From: Brevibacillus fortis
GTDB lineage: Bacteria; Bacillota; Bacilli; Brevibacillales; Brevibacillaceae
Assembly: GCF_003013395.1 (NCBI RefSeq)
Contig: NZ_PXZM01000029.1
Location: forward strand, 186,001-250,000
Direction of reading: 5' to 3'
Length of the DNA: 64,000 nucleotides
The position numbers and the translations under genes are program-made. The notes beneath the pieces are model-generated. The model saw nothing but the letters and a program-made list of their open reading frames with translations. It made no database searches and was not told where the DNA came from. Position 1 is the first letter of the stretch, and each line of letters begins with the position of its first letter. Positions 18,501-26,700 of this stretch are shown in pieces.

Positions 18501-19377
18501 CTGGTTGGATATCCGCTCGAAGCTGAGGTGCTTCTTTTTTATTGGGATTGATCAGACCAGGATCACGAACTAACTTGCCCGCAAAATTTTGCAAATGCGC
18601 TATTTTTCTACCGGTTCTATCAAAGAACTCCATCGTCATATACATCAGCTCATTTTTTCGCTGGATGGATGAAGTTTGTACTCTGGTAAAACAATGTTGC
18701 TGTAATAGAGCGGAGGCACGAAAAGATTCATAAAAAAGCGGCAAAAATAGCCGTTGCTCTTCTTGGACTACCGACGTGAACAATACCATCGAGCCGATCG
18801 CGGAACCGTCGATCAGTGTCGGGTGAAACATGAACCCTTCCGCACTGGGAAGGGCATGTTTACCGAGAGAAATCTCCATAACCGCCGCAGAATCTGTTTC
18901 GTAAATCGTTCCTTCTGCCTTCATAAAGCCTGTGTGCACCAGTTCCTGACGGCGGCATTGTTCATACACGTCATGCAGATGGACCTTTTTGTTTGCAGCT
19001 TGCTCTATCATGAGAAGATCCAGCGTTTCATCGAACTGCGTAGAAGCATGGCGATGCATTTCAGCAGTGACGTATAGCTTTTTCTCCGATTCCAAAATGC
19101 CGTTGCGCTGTGTCTGCCCCTCCATCCGAATCTGCCACTGTCCTGCTTTGACTTCCAGGCACTGTATGCTCAGCCATACATCATAATCTTGTCCTACCAT
19201 GATTGGATGATAGATCGTTAGATTACGGAGCTCAAGCTCGCTGTAATCATGACCATTTTCTCGAAACATTTGATACAACAGATCAATATGGGCTAATCCG
19301 GGCAACAGTTCCTGACCGTGCGCTTTATGATTTTTGAGGATCGGATGGTTGATAGTTATGAGAAGCTGATCATGCAC
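7999..19377 (-). CDS. trans-AT PKS4: DH-ACP-KS11-DH-KR-cMT(deg)-ACP-KS12-DH(deg)-KR-ACP(deg) (3792 aa)
   Basis: The protein begins directly with a dehydratase (residues about 8-285, motif H-KAH-G-ELL-P) and an ACP (GLNS, Ser343), which serve the KS10 domain ending PKS3. Then come KS11 (421-855, Cys near 596), an ACP-like insert in its linker (about 908-992), DH (1142-1435), KR (1460-1912), a shortened cMT (1930-2115), ACP (Ser2185), KS12 (2288-2712), a degenerate DH (2896-3175), KR (3200-3660), and a C-terminal carrier fold with Pro3736 in place of serine. The start is GTG 19377: a GGAGGG site at 19384-19389 is 6 bases upstream, whereas the upstream in-frame TTG at 19407 has no site. The gene starts two bases after the PKS3 stop. 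It ends without a usable ACP, which PKS5 supplies. Confidence 0.95.
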   Translation of the reverse strand: MHDQLLITINHPILKNHKAHGQELLPGLAHIDLLYQMFRENGHDYSELELRNLTIYHPIMVGQDYDVWLSIQCLEVKAGQWQIRMEGQTQRNGILESEKKLYVTAEMHRHASTQFDETLDLLMIEQAANKKVHLHDVYEQCRRQELVHTGFMKAEGTIYETDSAAVMEISLGKHALPSAEGFMFHPTLIDGSAIGSMVLFTSVVQEEQRLFLPLFYESFRASALLQQHCFTRVQTSSIQRKNELMYMTMEFFDRTGRKIAHLQNFAGKLVRDPGLINPNKKEAPQLRADIQPAKQTVSLSNVPQSALVNRVQTFLQQLLGDRLQAPAALIDTQIGYYEMGLNSPGLLKVVKAVETKVGTVLSPILLFEYTNIAELAAYLAENYASAFNGLDLMKQEGRQELPQPETVLNSASENQAANTNEEIAIIGMAGRYPEARNLHEFWMNLKEGKDCIREVPKSRWDWQQFGELKSPSGKQISKWGGFIEDPDCFDSPFFRISPREAETMDPQERLFLETCWEAMEDAGYTPKTIVPPRGSSNRRQVGVFVGVMHKDYSLIGAEAMSRGEMFPLSLNYAPIANRVSYFCNFHGPSMAIDTVCSSSLTAVHLALESIKRGECEVALAGGVNLSLHPGKYLSYGMMDMHSSDGYCHTFGKDGDGYVSGEGVGTVVLKPLRKAIEDRDHIYAVIKGSSVNHVGSVSGPSVPSPVAQAEVITACLEKSGVDARTISYVEAHGTGTSLGDPIEIQGLVKAFRQSTEDQQFCSIGSVKSNIGHAESAAGISGLQKAVLQLHHKTLVASLHSKEVNPFIDFAQSPFYVQQRTEEWKSVFMENGQEVSRLRRAGVSSFGASGSNAHVILEEYIPAETMPKAQANNPVIIPLSAKNKERLQVYARKIADFLKGASSDHRPQPSKGEKRKQLQEMLEKKLRTILSSIIHVGENIIEIEQEWHEYGVDLVQITQLKQKMEEELQIQLDIKEFDQSSSIASVIAYLMVSHQDDVEEQSFADQARQIDLENVAYTLQVGREGMKERVAFVVKGIPELIEKLEAYAKGENTIDNCWEGQLKPNNESFGFISDDQSWISEGNVRKIAELWVTGYEMDWEQLYLNSRPRRVPLPTYPFAKNRYWIPESKNKSVSGKTAASLTIEAAIHPLLQRNTSDFSEQRFSSTFTGQEFFLTDHVVKNQRILPGVAYLEMARAAVEQATAALTEEQSRIQLKNVVWTRPIVVGDQPVQVHIGLVPEENGEITFEIYSELEAMDAEPVVHSQGSVMLHSITERHVLNLPALQVECGQREFSSEQCYSIFHSIGMDYGSAHQGIDILYVGKSQVLAKLSLPASVSEIENPFVLHPSLMDSALQASIGLMMGGEDTLSADGPSSRKPSLPFAMEEVEIHGKCTSSMWAYVRYSANSSVDDKVQKLDIDLCDEQGTVCVRMKGYSMRVLEDGKQASHVSSSRASSVISLEPPVGNLMLSAVWDLTPVEKGQHSPAADEQVVIVGGNEENWSAIQQYYPRAQRLTIEADNTIEEIAQRLEELGSVDHMVWIAPFEVIDSLADHRLIEGQDQGVILCFRTIKALLHLGYGSKELGWSVITVQSQPIRKTDVVNPCHASIHGLIGSMAKEYPNWKIRLVDVEAECEWPLDDMLTLPRDRQGRPWVYRQGEWYRQQLLAIDHPPIDQTRLKQGGIYLVIGGAGGIGEAWTEYMIRTYQAQIVWIGRRQKNEEIQAKIDRLAAFGPAPEYITADATQKSALQQAYEQIKQTYTRIDGVVHSAMVLVEESLEMMQEEGFRAVLSSKVDVSVNMGVVFEKEPLDFVLFFSSLMAVTKAPKQSNYAAGCTFKDAYAHQLTQVWPSAVKVINWGYWSSGQVEESHQEMVETYRRLEQIGIGLIQPPEAMQAIETLLAGAMDQMAVMKITKPIVIEGMKEEEWVDVHSERYPSMLQLSAHENEGLADVAASFIKERLKQDQSARMRILEIGAGTETTSASILQKLHVYQECIEEYCYTGCSREIVMRGEKQFAANDSFMSFQVFDPEAAFGAQGLNAGEYDLIITADKLHTAQHIRQALRNYKNLLKRNGLLLVKEMSDQNVAKGLSLPLEAWQKVLRDEGYRVVSYPQLMIAESDGVVRKSKQQQKSTGTSASALPVPPATDRGTGTEDLLREKSIAYFKQLVGETLKIPFDQIDSSAALEEYGIDSIMIVQMTNVLRKKLHAISTTLFFEYQTIDALVEHFMTTQTDELLALVGIEEQQPVQKQITNSGASAKPTREQAAPTIRKSKSRRFLPVHDTEAEKPIASSRQDVAIIGLSGRYPQAEDVWEFWSHLQEGKNCITEVPKDRWNWQEFFSEEKGKRGYMYTKWGGFIEDIDKFDPLFFQISPNEAEQMDPQERLFLETAYASMEDAGYTPSTLGESRKIGVFVGVMNGNYQAGTSYWSIANRLSYLFNFQGPSLAVDTACSSSLTAIHLALESLYSGTSECAIAGGVNLIVDPFHYIRLSGATMLSAGDSCKSFGDQADGFVDGEGVGAIVLKPLQKAIADGDHIYGVIKGSMLNSGGKTNGYTVPNPIAQSQVIDEALQRAGVDARAVSYIEAHGTGTALGDPIEIAGLTRAFGQYTKDKQFCSIGSAKSNIGHTESAAGIAGLTKILLQMKYGQIAPSLHAEVMNPNIDFSQTPFVVQQELAEWKRPFIESNGVTKEYPRIAGLSSFGAGGANVHIVIEEYLETDRQPQSSIQPQHPKVIVLSAKNEERLFAQVNRLLKAVKEESFTDAHLADIAYTLQVGREALEERLAVIVRSVNELEEKLTHFAEGADNIAELYRGRVKRNHDTVALFADEDMKQTVETWMAKGKYAKLMNLWVQGVSFDWNKLYSDDKPRRVSLPTYPFARERYWIDVQKPKVTGRAEESSVRGDILHPLLHKNTSDLYELRYSSRFTGQESFLADHLGNEQRLFPITAYLEMARAAVEQAAGDREETLSGIRMTHVATDYPLVVGDDLVPIHLGIYPEDTGELAFEIYSESKEDDTRSVVHSQGMVEFTSLVDAPTLDLPAFQAESSEILTSLQCYELLKERGMNVHPNFRGIDQVYRTQGQVLVKLSLPSIAVETAGQFVLHPSLLESLLQSSPYLIKESTSSDIISSIQPEGSFTLEELEIFENHPVVMYALIRSSDDVQAENHTRKIDIDLCDETGRIGVRMKGFSVGIEKLGVTVSETQETATSTPPLMGTTMLTPVWNAVSLEKGEIIPATSDQVVIVCADEKDRSRLQRHYPQATVLLLQSEDSIEVIARKLEEQGVIDHILWVAPDSPVESVKEETLMTWQERGVIHVFRLIKALLALGYHTRDLGWTIITVQAQAVYKKDNVHPTHASIHGLIGSMAKEYPNWKVRLVDLEAHVDWPLGDVFAIPTDAHGNAWAYRGQAWHRQQLMPVQSPSINQTVYKQQGVYVVIGGAGGIGQAWSEYMIGTYQAQVIWIGRRKKDESIQNKIVQLATLGPSPLYIEADATDRESLQSAYEEIKKRYGKINGVIHSAIVLLDRSLANMDETTFRAGLVPKVEVSVRMSQVFGEEPLDFVLFFSSINSFTKSPGQSNYASGCAFKDAFAHQLAEEWTCAVKVMNWGYWGSVGIVASKGYQERMAQIGIGSIEPSEGMEALEALLAGPMNQLALMKTTKPLDMEGIHTSESVAVVSERISSSMASIKNKLKVKKMPKAAYFASESDTDTDSLFDKVQAAIIQLASQILKVEREEIDTDIELQEYGFDPVKLTELSSKINQKYKLELTPTVMTDYPTLKHIAEYVVDTTLKNQSASEQKERVQYV
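12660..18117 (-). other. Module M12: KS11-DH-KR-cMT(degenerate)-ACP
   Basis: KS11 (DTVCSSS, Cys near 17592) is followed by a linker holding an ACP-like insert (16400-16655) with GVDL where GxDS is expected. The DH has HVVKNQRILP (Asn for Gly) and DSALQ. The KR is of the GGAGGIG / SNYAAGC type. A shortened cMT (13030-13590) precedes the ACP (Ser at 12823-12825). Predicted product: an olefin; alpha-methylation is doubtful. Confidence 0.83.
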
Positions 19378-20763
19378 TTTTATCCCTCCACTATTTGTAG
19401 CTTCCAAATACTGGTCGTATGGTTAGGTTTCTGGCTCAGATATGTCAGTGTTTCTGTTGAACGATCTGCTTCTTCACGGTAGACGTTAAATCGGTTTAGA
19501 GTCGGAGGTGCAATCGAATGTCGTTTGTTCGGACGCGAGACTGCCTCCTCCCAGGATTGTAAAACGACATTGGCGTTGGTTCCCCCATCTGCAAAACAAT
19601 TAATCGCTGCCGTTCTGGTCGAATCGTTCCATTCAGAAAGCTGTCGATGAAAATAAAAAGGCGTTGACTCCATATGGAAATGGGTCATTCGCTCTTGCCC
19701 TGATAGGAACGGAACCAATTTTTGATGTTTGAGCATCAGCACGACTTTTATCAAACTAGCAATCCCTTCTGCGCATAAGGGATGTCCGATATTTGGCTTG
19801 ATCGAACCTAATCCGCAAGCGGCTGTATTCGATGAGCGATAGACAGACTGAATGGCTTTGAGTTCAAGTAAATCTGTAACCTCTGAACCCGAGCCATTCG
19901 CTTCTATATAGCTGATTTGTTCCGGCTTCACGCCAGCTTTAGCCAGTGCTGTCTGCATAACCTCTTTTTGGGCTTGCAGATTCGGGGTGGCAGGGCCTGC
20001 CGTTCGTCCATCATTATTGACCGCTACTCCCTTGATGACGGCATGTATTTCATCACCATCAGCAAGTGCTTGCTCAACGGTCTTCAATAGAACCATTCCT
20101 ACGCCTTCTCCCAATACGAGTCCGCCCGCACGCCTGTCAAAAATATGGAAGGCAGGCTCTTCGCTTAAGATTCCTCTTTGGTGGAACATCCGATGCGCTT
20201 CATCACCGTTTAACACGTTAACCCCACAGACGATAGCAGCCTCAATCTCTCCACTACGAAGCGAATGAATCGCCATATTCATCCCGACCAGTGCCGAAGA
20301 GCATGCGGTATCGATGACCATACTTGGACCTCTAAGATCGAAGTACTGGGAAATATTTGTAGCCAAATAGTTTTGTCCCACAGTCATAATCGGGTTTTGT
20401 GTTTGATGAAGACGATCTTCGCTTGGGCGATGATTACTTCTTGCCCCAATGTAGACGCCTACCGCTTTTCCCTTGATGTCCTTCGGTGTGTATCCAGCTT
20501 GATGCCATAGATGAAGACTTTCCTCCAATATCAATAAAGCTTGAGGGTCCATTGCCTTCGCATCTTCTTTTGCTATCAGGAAGAAAGAAGGATCAAAAGC
20601 AGTAATATTGTCCAGAAGTCCCGCATGATAGGGATTTTCATACCCCCAGCGTTCCTTGGGCACCGAGCCAATGGCTGATCGGCCATCCGCTAACAATTTC
20701 CAATATTCTTCCACGTTACGAGCACCCGGAAAACGGCAAGAGAGCCCCACTACTGCAATATCA
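18210..20763 (-). other. Module M11: KS10(0) | DH-ACP, split between PKS3 and PKS4
   Basis: KS10 ends PKS3. It keeps Cys (20301-20303) and NIGH but has EANGSGS for EAHGTGT (Asn at 19896-19898), so it should not elongate. The DH and ACP (GLNS, Ser at 18349-18351) begin PKS4. Function: dehydrate the hydroxyl set by M10. The DH has the HxxxGxxxxP motif, but its second motif reads DGSAI, without the usual Gln/His. Confidence 0.85.
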
Positions 20764-23700
20764 GATGGATTTGCCTCTCTATATGGGGCAGCCTGACTAC
20801 TCATACTCACCATCTGGCTTTTCACAGTCTCACTATGCCTGGACTGACTCTTCGAATCGTCGTTCATTTCAGGAGAAGTCGACGCCAGATTGTCAGCCAT
20901 GGAATCACCGTGATTACCGACAATCCATTCTGCAAGTGTTTCTATGGTGGGATATTCATATAAAATCGTCGGATCCAAGTCCTTGCCCAACCATTTACTG
21001 ATCTCATTCATGACTTGAGCCAGTAACACCGAATCAATCCCATAGTCTGGAAACTCTTTATCTATCTCCAATCTGGCAGGATCTATTTTCAACTCCTTCG
21101 CAAATAGCCCAATCAATCTTGTTTGCGCTGTCTTCACAAGATCAACTAAGCTTTGCGTCGGCTTGCCTGATGTTGGACGATGAGACGACAGGTTCGCAGC
21201 AAAAACTTCTGGCTTTTTGTGTTGCATCAATTGATGAGGTTCCCACAACTCTTGGTTGATTACTGCCGGGAAAACAACGGGACCTATCTTTTGCAAAAGA
21301 ATTTGGTCCAACAATCGCAGTCCTTGCTCATCAGTGATGTGTACCAGTCCTGTTTGTTGATAGGCTTTGGTCGTAACTGCACCAATTCCTGTTTCCTTCC
21401 AACTCGGCCACTGAATGCTAGTGATCGGGCAAGAATCAGCATGTGCGCAAGCAAAATAATCCATATAGGCATTGGCTAACGCATAATCACTCTGTCCTGC
21501 TGCCAAGGATGGAATGATTGCCGAAACAGATGAAAAGAGAACGAAGAACTGTAGGGGCTCTTCCTTGCAGTTTTGGTATATCGTATGCAGTCCAGCCACT
21601 TTCGGTTGTAATACATGCTGAATCCCATCAGTCGATTTCCGAATAAACGCAGGGTTTTGATCATCGCTATATCCAGCGCAATGAATTACCCCGCCAATCG
21701 GACCCATCGTCTGTTTCAAATCCTGCAAATGCTGTTGCCAAGCCTTTTCATCGGTTAAGGATACAGCTAAGACTTGAACCTGCACGCCTTGCGCTTCCAA
21801 AGCTTGTATCGCCTGAATTTTCTTTGCTACAGAATTGCTTTGCTGCTGATAGGCTCCCCATTGCTCACGCGGTGGCAGACTTTCTCTCCCTGTTAGCACC
21901 AGTTTTTTGACACCATAACGCTCTACAAAATGCTTGGCACATAAATATCCAAGCCCTCGTGTACCTCCTGTGATCAATAGAACATGGTTCTCAGGGAAAA
22001 CAAGCGCTGACTCCTGACTGTCTGCTACTATCGCTTCCTGAAGATAAGCGCTGTAACGCTCACCAGATCGGTAGCAAACCTCTGTTTCCTGGTCATCAAT
22101 GAGAAACTCTGTTGCAATCTGTTGCGCAAGTTCTTCTACATCAGCCGATGGCTCCAGATCCACATGGCGTGATTGCAGATGCTTATACTCACTTTGCAGC
22201 ATGCGGTACAAGCCGACACGTGAGGCGCCCGACAAATTGACAAAGTCATTCTGGTAAGACTCCAAGCCTTTTGTCACACCCAATAGCTTCAAGCCTTCCT
22301 TATGACCATTCTCAATGAGTTGTTGCAACCATGGAATCCAAGTCAACAAATCAGTCTGCTGATGTCCACAACCGATCAAATCTACGACGCCATCATAGTT
22401 TTTCCACTCCATCTCATCCCGATGGAATCGTGATTCGAGCTCGTTCAGCTCTAGGATTTCACTCTTAGCGAACTGGCTGGACAATTGAATCGCCAATTGC
22501 TTCGTTTCATCCGTTGTGAGAATACCAATCGTTCGATGGGCTACCTTGGTTGGCATCGCTGGGCAAGCCTTCCACTGCTTTTTCACGAAGCGCATGTCTT
22601 CCTGAACAGGAGGCTCCTCATAGGTGGATATGGATGTTGCACCTGTAAATGGTGTATATCCACCAGGCACCCAATAAGCTTCTTTGCTAAACGGATAAGT
22701 TGGAAGACTCATCCGGCGAGGCTTCCTCTCACCATACAAGCTGTTCCAGTCAATGTTCAGCCCTTTCACCCAAACGTCCAGCAATTTGCCGTATTTGCCT
22801 TTGTTCATCCAGGAATCAATCATTTGCGGCAGATCCTCATCTGCTGCAAAGATTGCCAAGGTCTCTTTATGACGTTTTACCTGTCCGTGGTACAGGTCTT
22901 CAATGTCCTTCTGTCTTCCCACGAATTGCTTCAATTTCTTTTCAAGTTCAATCATCGAGCCCGCAATCACAGCCAAACGTTCTTCCATCGCTTCTCGGCC
23001 CACTTGAAGGGTATACGCTATTTCAGCTAAATCCGTATCGGACAATCCATGTTCCTCAATGGCTCCGAGCAGTCGTTGGACCCGTTGATGAAGCTGCTCC
23101 TCATTCTTAGCCGATAAGAGAATCAATGCGGGATTTTGCGGACTTGCCATTACAGTAGGCTGCTCTTGCGTTTTAGGAATATATTCTTCAATCACCACAT
23201 GAGCATTCGATCCGCCCGCACCAAAACTGCTCACACCGGCACGTCGTGGAACTTCCCGCCCCTCAATGACATGGCGTTTCCACTCCGCCAGCTCTTGCTG
23301 AACAACAAACGGCGTCATGCCGAAATCTATATTCGGATTGAGTACTTCTGCATGGAGGGATGGCGCTAATTGTCCATGCTTGAGCTGCAATAGCACCTTC
23401 GTCACCCCAGCGATTCCCGCTGCACTCTCACAATGCCCGATGTTGGACTTCGCCGATCCAATGGCACAAAACTGCTTGTCATTGGTATACGCTTGGAAAG
23501 CCTTCGTTAAGCCCGTAATTTCAATGGGATCACCTAATGAGGTCCCCGTACCGTGCGCTTCCAGATAGCTAATCGTCCGTGGATCGATTCCCGCTTTTTC
23601 GAAAGCACGTCCAATAACCCGAGCTTGGGCATTCGGGCTAGGTACATTGTATCCATTGGTTTTTCCTCCATGGTTAACGGCGGTTCCTTTTATCACACCA

Positions 23701-26700
23701 TAAATTTGATCTCCATCGGCAATCGCTTTCGCCAGAGGTTTAAGCAGGACTGCTCCCACCCCCTCGCCAGGTACATAACCATCACCGCCGATACCAAAGC
23801 TTTCGCATCGTCCTTTGCTAGATGCGAATTTGCCCTGTCCAAGCATCAAGTATTTATTAGGGTGGATCGAAACATTGACACCACCTGCAATCGCCGCCTC
23901 ACATTCCCCTTGCTGCAAACTTTGGCAGGCCAAATGAATGGTGGTCAGCGAAGAAGAGCACATGGTATCTACCGCCATGCTAGGTCCATGGAAGTTGCAG
24001 AAATAAGAAACCCGATTCGCAATGGATGCTGGACTTCCTGCGAGCGCTATCGGTCTGCCGAGCATCGTTTCTTGGGCTCCGTAGAGCTGGTATTCTTCGT
24101 ACATGACTCCGACATAGACCCCGACATTACCGCCTAGACCCATGCCAGGTGCCGAGCCAAGAGATTCACGAGTATACCCCGCATCCTCTAACGTTTCATA
24201 GACGCATTCCAAGAACAAGCGCTCTTGCGGGTCCATGATTTCAGCCTCTCTTGGTGTGATATTGAAAAATAACGGGTCAAATTGATCAACACCGTCCAGG
24301 AAGCCTCCCCACTTGCTGTAGGTTTTTCCTTGCTTTTTCTTATCTGCATCAAAAAACAGGCTGTGATCCCAACGCTCTTCAGGAATTTCTGTGACACAAT
24401 CCTTGCCATCACGCAGATTACGCCAGAACTCATTGATATTTCCAGCCTTCGGATATCGACCTGAGACCCCAATAATCGCAATGTCTAAGGCGTCGTTGGC
24501 TGGTTTGGTATTTCTCGTCGTTTCTATCAATGCGTTGCCTCTGCTCCTGCGGTTGTTGATAATCGGTTTTGCCGTTGCAGCAACCATCGCTGGTGCAACG
24601 CTCGACTTAATAACAGGGGATGCCGTTGGTGCTGCTTTCTCATCCATACCAAGCATGCTCATCATTTGATCTCGATGCGAAGCTAAGAAGTATTTCGCAA
24701 TTTCTTCGATGGTTTGATATTCGAAAAATAATGTTTTCGACAACGAACCAAACGTTTTTTCTAATTCATTCGTTAATTGCATGACCATAATCGAGTCAAT
24801 ACCGTACTTTTCCAACAAGGCATCTGCTTCGATGCGGTCTATTGGCAGCTTGATGACGGAAGAGACCAGCTTTTTGAAATAATAGATCGCTTTTTCCTTT
24901 GGCAAATGATGACTTGATGGTTGTATTACGGTAGAGGCTTTGACGTCTTGTTCTGTTGTCTTCGGTCTCCCCACCAGTGCTTGGTGGAGGCGTTGTAGAT
25001 CTCCTTCCATTACCATCACCTGATCTTTTCGAGAAGCTACGGCTTCATAAAAAGCACGAATACCCGTCGCGGTCTGCAAAGCGATCATTCCTACACTTTG
25101 TTTCACCATCTCCTCAACTGCTTCATCTACTTGCATTCCGCCCTCTTTCCAGAGCGGCCAATTGATAGAGACAGTTCGACCCTGACGTTGTTTAGCCTGC
25201 ACCAGTTCATTCCGATATTTCGCATAGCCATCCATAAAGGCATTGGCGCAAGCATAGTCTGCCTGACCAACATTTCCTATACTTCCTGCTATCGACGAAA
25301 AGAGGACGAAGAAATCGAGCGGCTGATCTTTGCATGCCTCATCCAAATTAGTAAGACCGGCAACTTTTGGCGCTACCACTTGGTTCCATTCTTCTGTCGT
25401 TTTCTTCAGGATGAAGTTATCTCGAACAACACCCGCACTATGGATGATGCCGTGAAGACTTCCGAATTCCTGTTGAATATTTTGGATGAGCTGTTCTACT
25501 TCCTGCTTGTCCGTCACATCAACTTGATGGTAGACAACCCTTGCCCCTGACCTTTGCAAATCATGAAGCATCGCTTGTTTATCTTCATGCAGAGGAGAAC
25601 GTCCTGTGAGAATTAATGTTGACTGTTTCGCTTGACTCGCAATTTCCCTTGCGAAAATCAACCCTAAACCGCCTGCTCCCCCCGTAATCAAATAGGTTCC
25701 TTGATCTTTCCACGGAAGGGTGACATCATCATGCAATGGCTTAGTTTCGCACCAGCCCAGTACATGGCGTTTACCTGCTTGATAGCGAATTCGGTCGTCC
25801 ATCGGATTGCAGGCATTCTCTTGCAGCTTGCCTACGATTTCTGCCGCATGTTCATCTCGGTTTATTTCAATGAATTGACCGATTAGATTTGGATTCTCCT
25901 GCCGAGCTGTTTTCAGCAATCCAGAAAGTCCGCTTACGTATGATTGCTCAGCTTTGTGGGGAACGACGACCTGCAATATCACCTTGCCCAGTATCTTTTG
26001 TTGGAAGACGTTTTGGATTTCTAAAAATACTTGGGAAGCATAGGTCTCGAACCTGTGCGCAATGCCATCCTGTTGGGATTGCAAAGAAATCAAGCGCACT
26101 TCGCTCATCTGTGCAGATATACTTGCAAGCGACGATTCAAAACCTTCTGCAATCATCACGATATGCTGTGCATAGGTAGGAGTCGCCGTTTCTTGAACAC
26201 CTGCTTGCTCCTTCCAGCAAGGATTTACCATCAGCATCCCTTGTGCCCCTCTGGATTCGAAGCCGTCAACTTTACCGTCCAGCTTACGAGAGGAAAAACG
26301 CTTCATTCTGACGCAAACATTTCCTGCTTCGTCACATAAGTCAATATCCAGCTTCTGCACATGATCAGAAGCACTGCTGCCATCACTGTAGCGAATATAC
26401 GCCCACATCTGTGGCACGCAAGGACTGAAGATTTCCAGCTCATCCAGCGCAAAAGGCAGGATGGGCTTTAGCGAATCAAGATTGTGAGCGAGGCTCCTGT
26501 CATCTGCCCCCATAAATAAACCAATCGCCGCCTGCAAAGCAGAATCCATCATACTTGGGTGCAGCACAAACTGTTCTTCTGTCCCCAAAACAGCGAAAGG
26601 TAAAGACAGCTTCGCCAACACCTGCTCGAAGCCCTTATGGACTTGCTCAATTCCTTGCAGGGCTGGCCCGTATTGGATTCCCATTGCTTTATAGACGTCA

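Noticed and set aside
19370..19420. PKS3/PKS4 boundary as a frameshift breaking one KS0-DH module
   Set aside because: PKS4 has its own ribosome site and start codon right after the PKS3 stop, and the same style of split occurs at two other boundaries.
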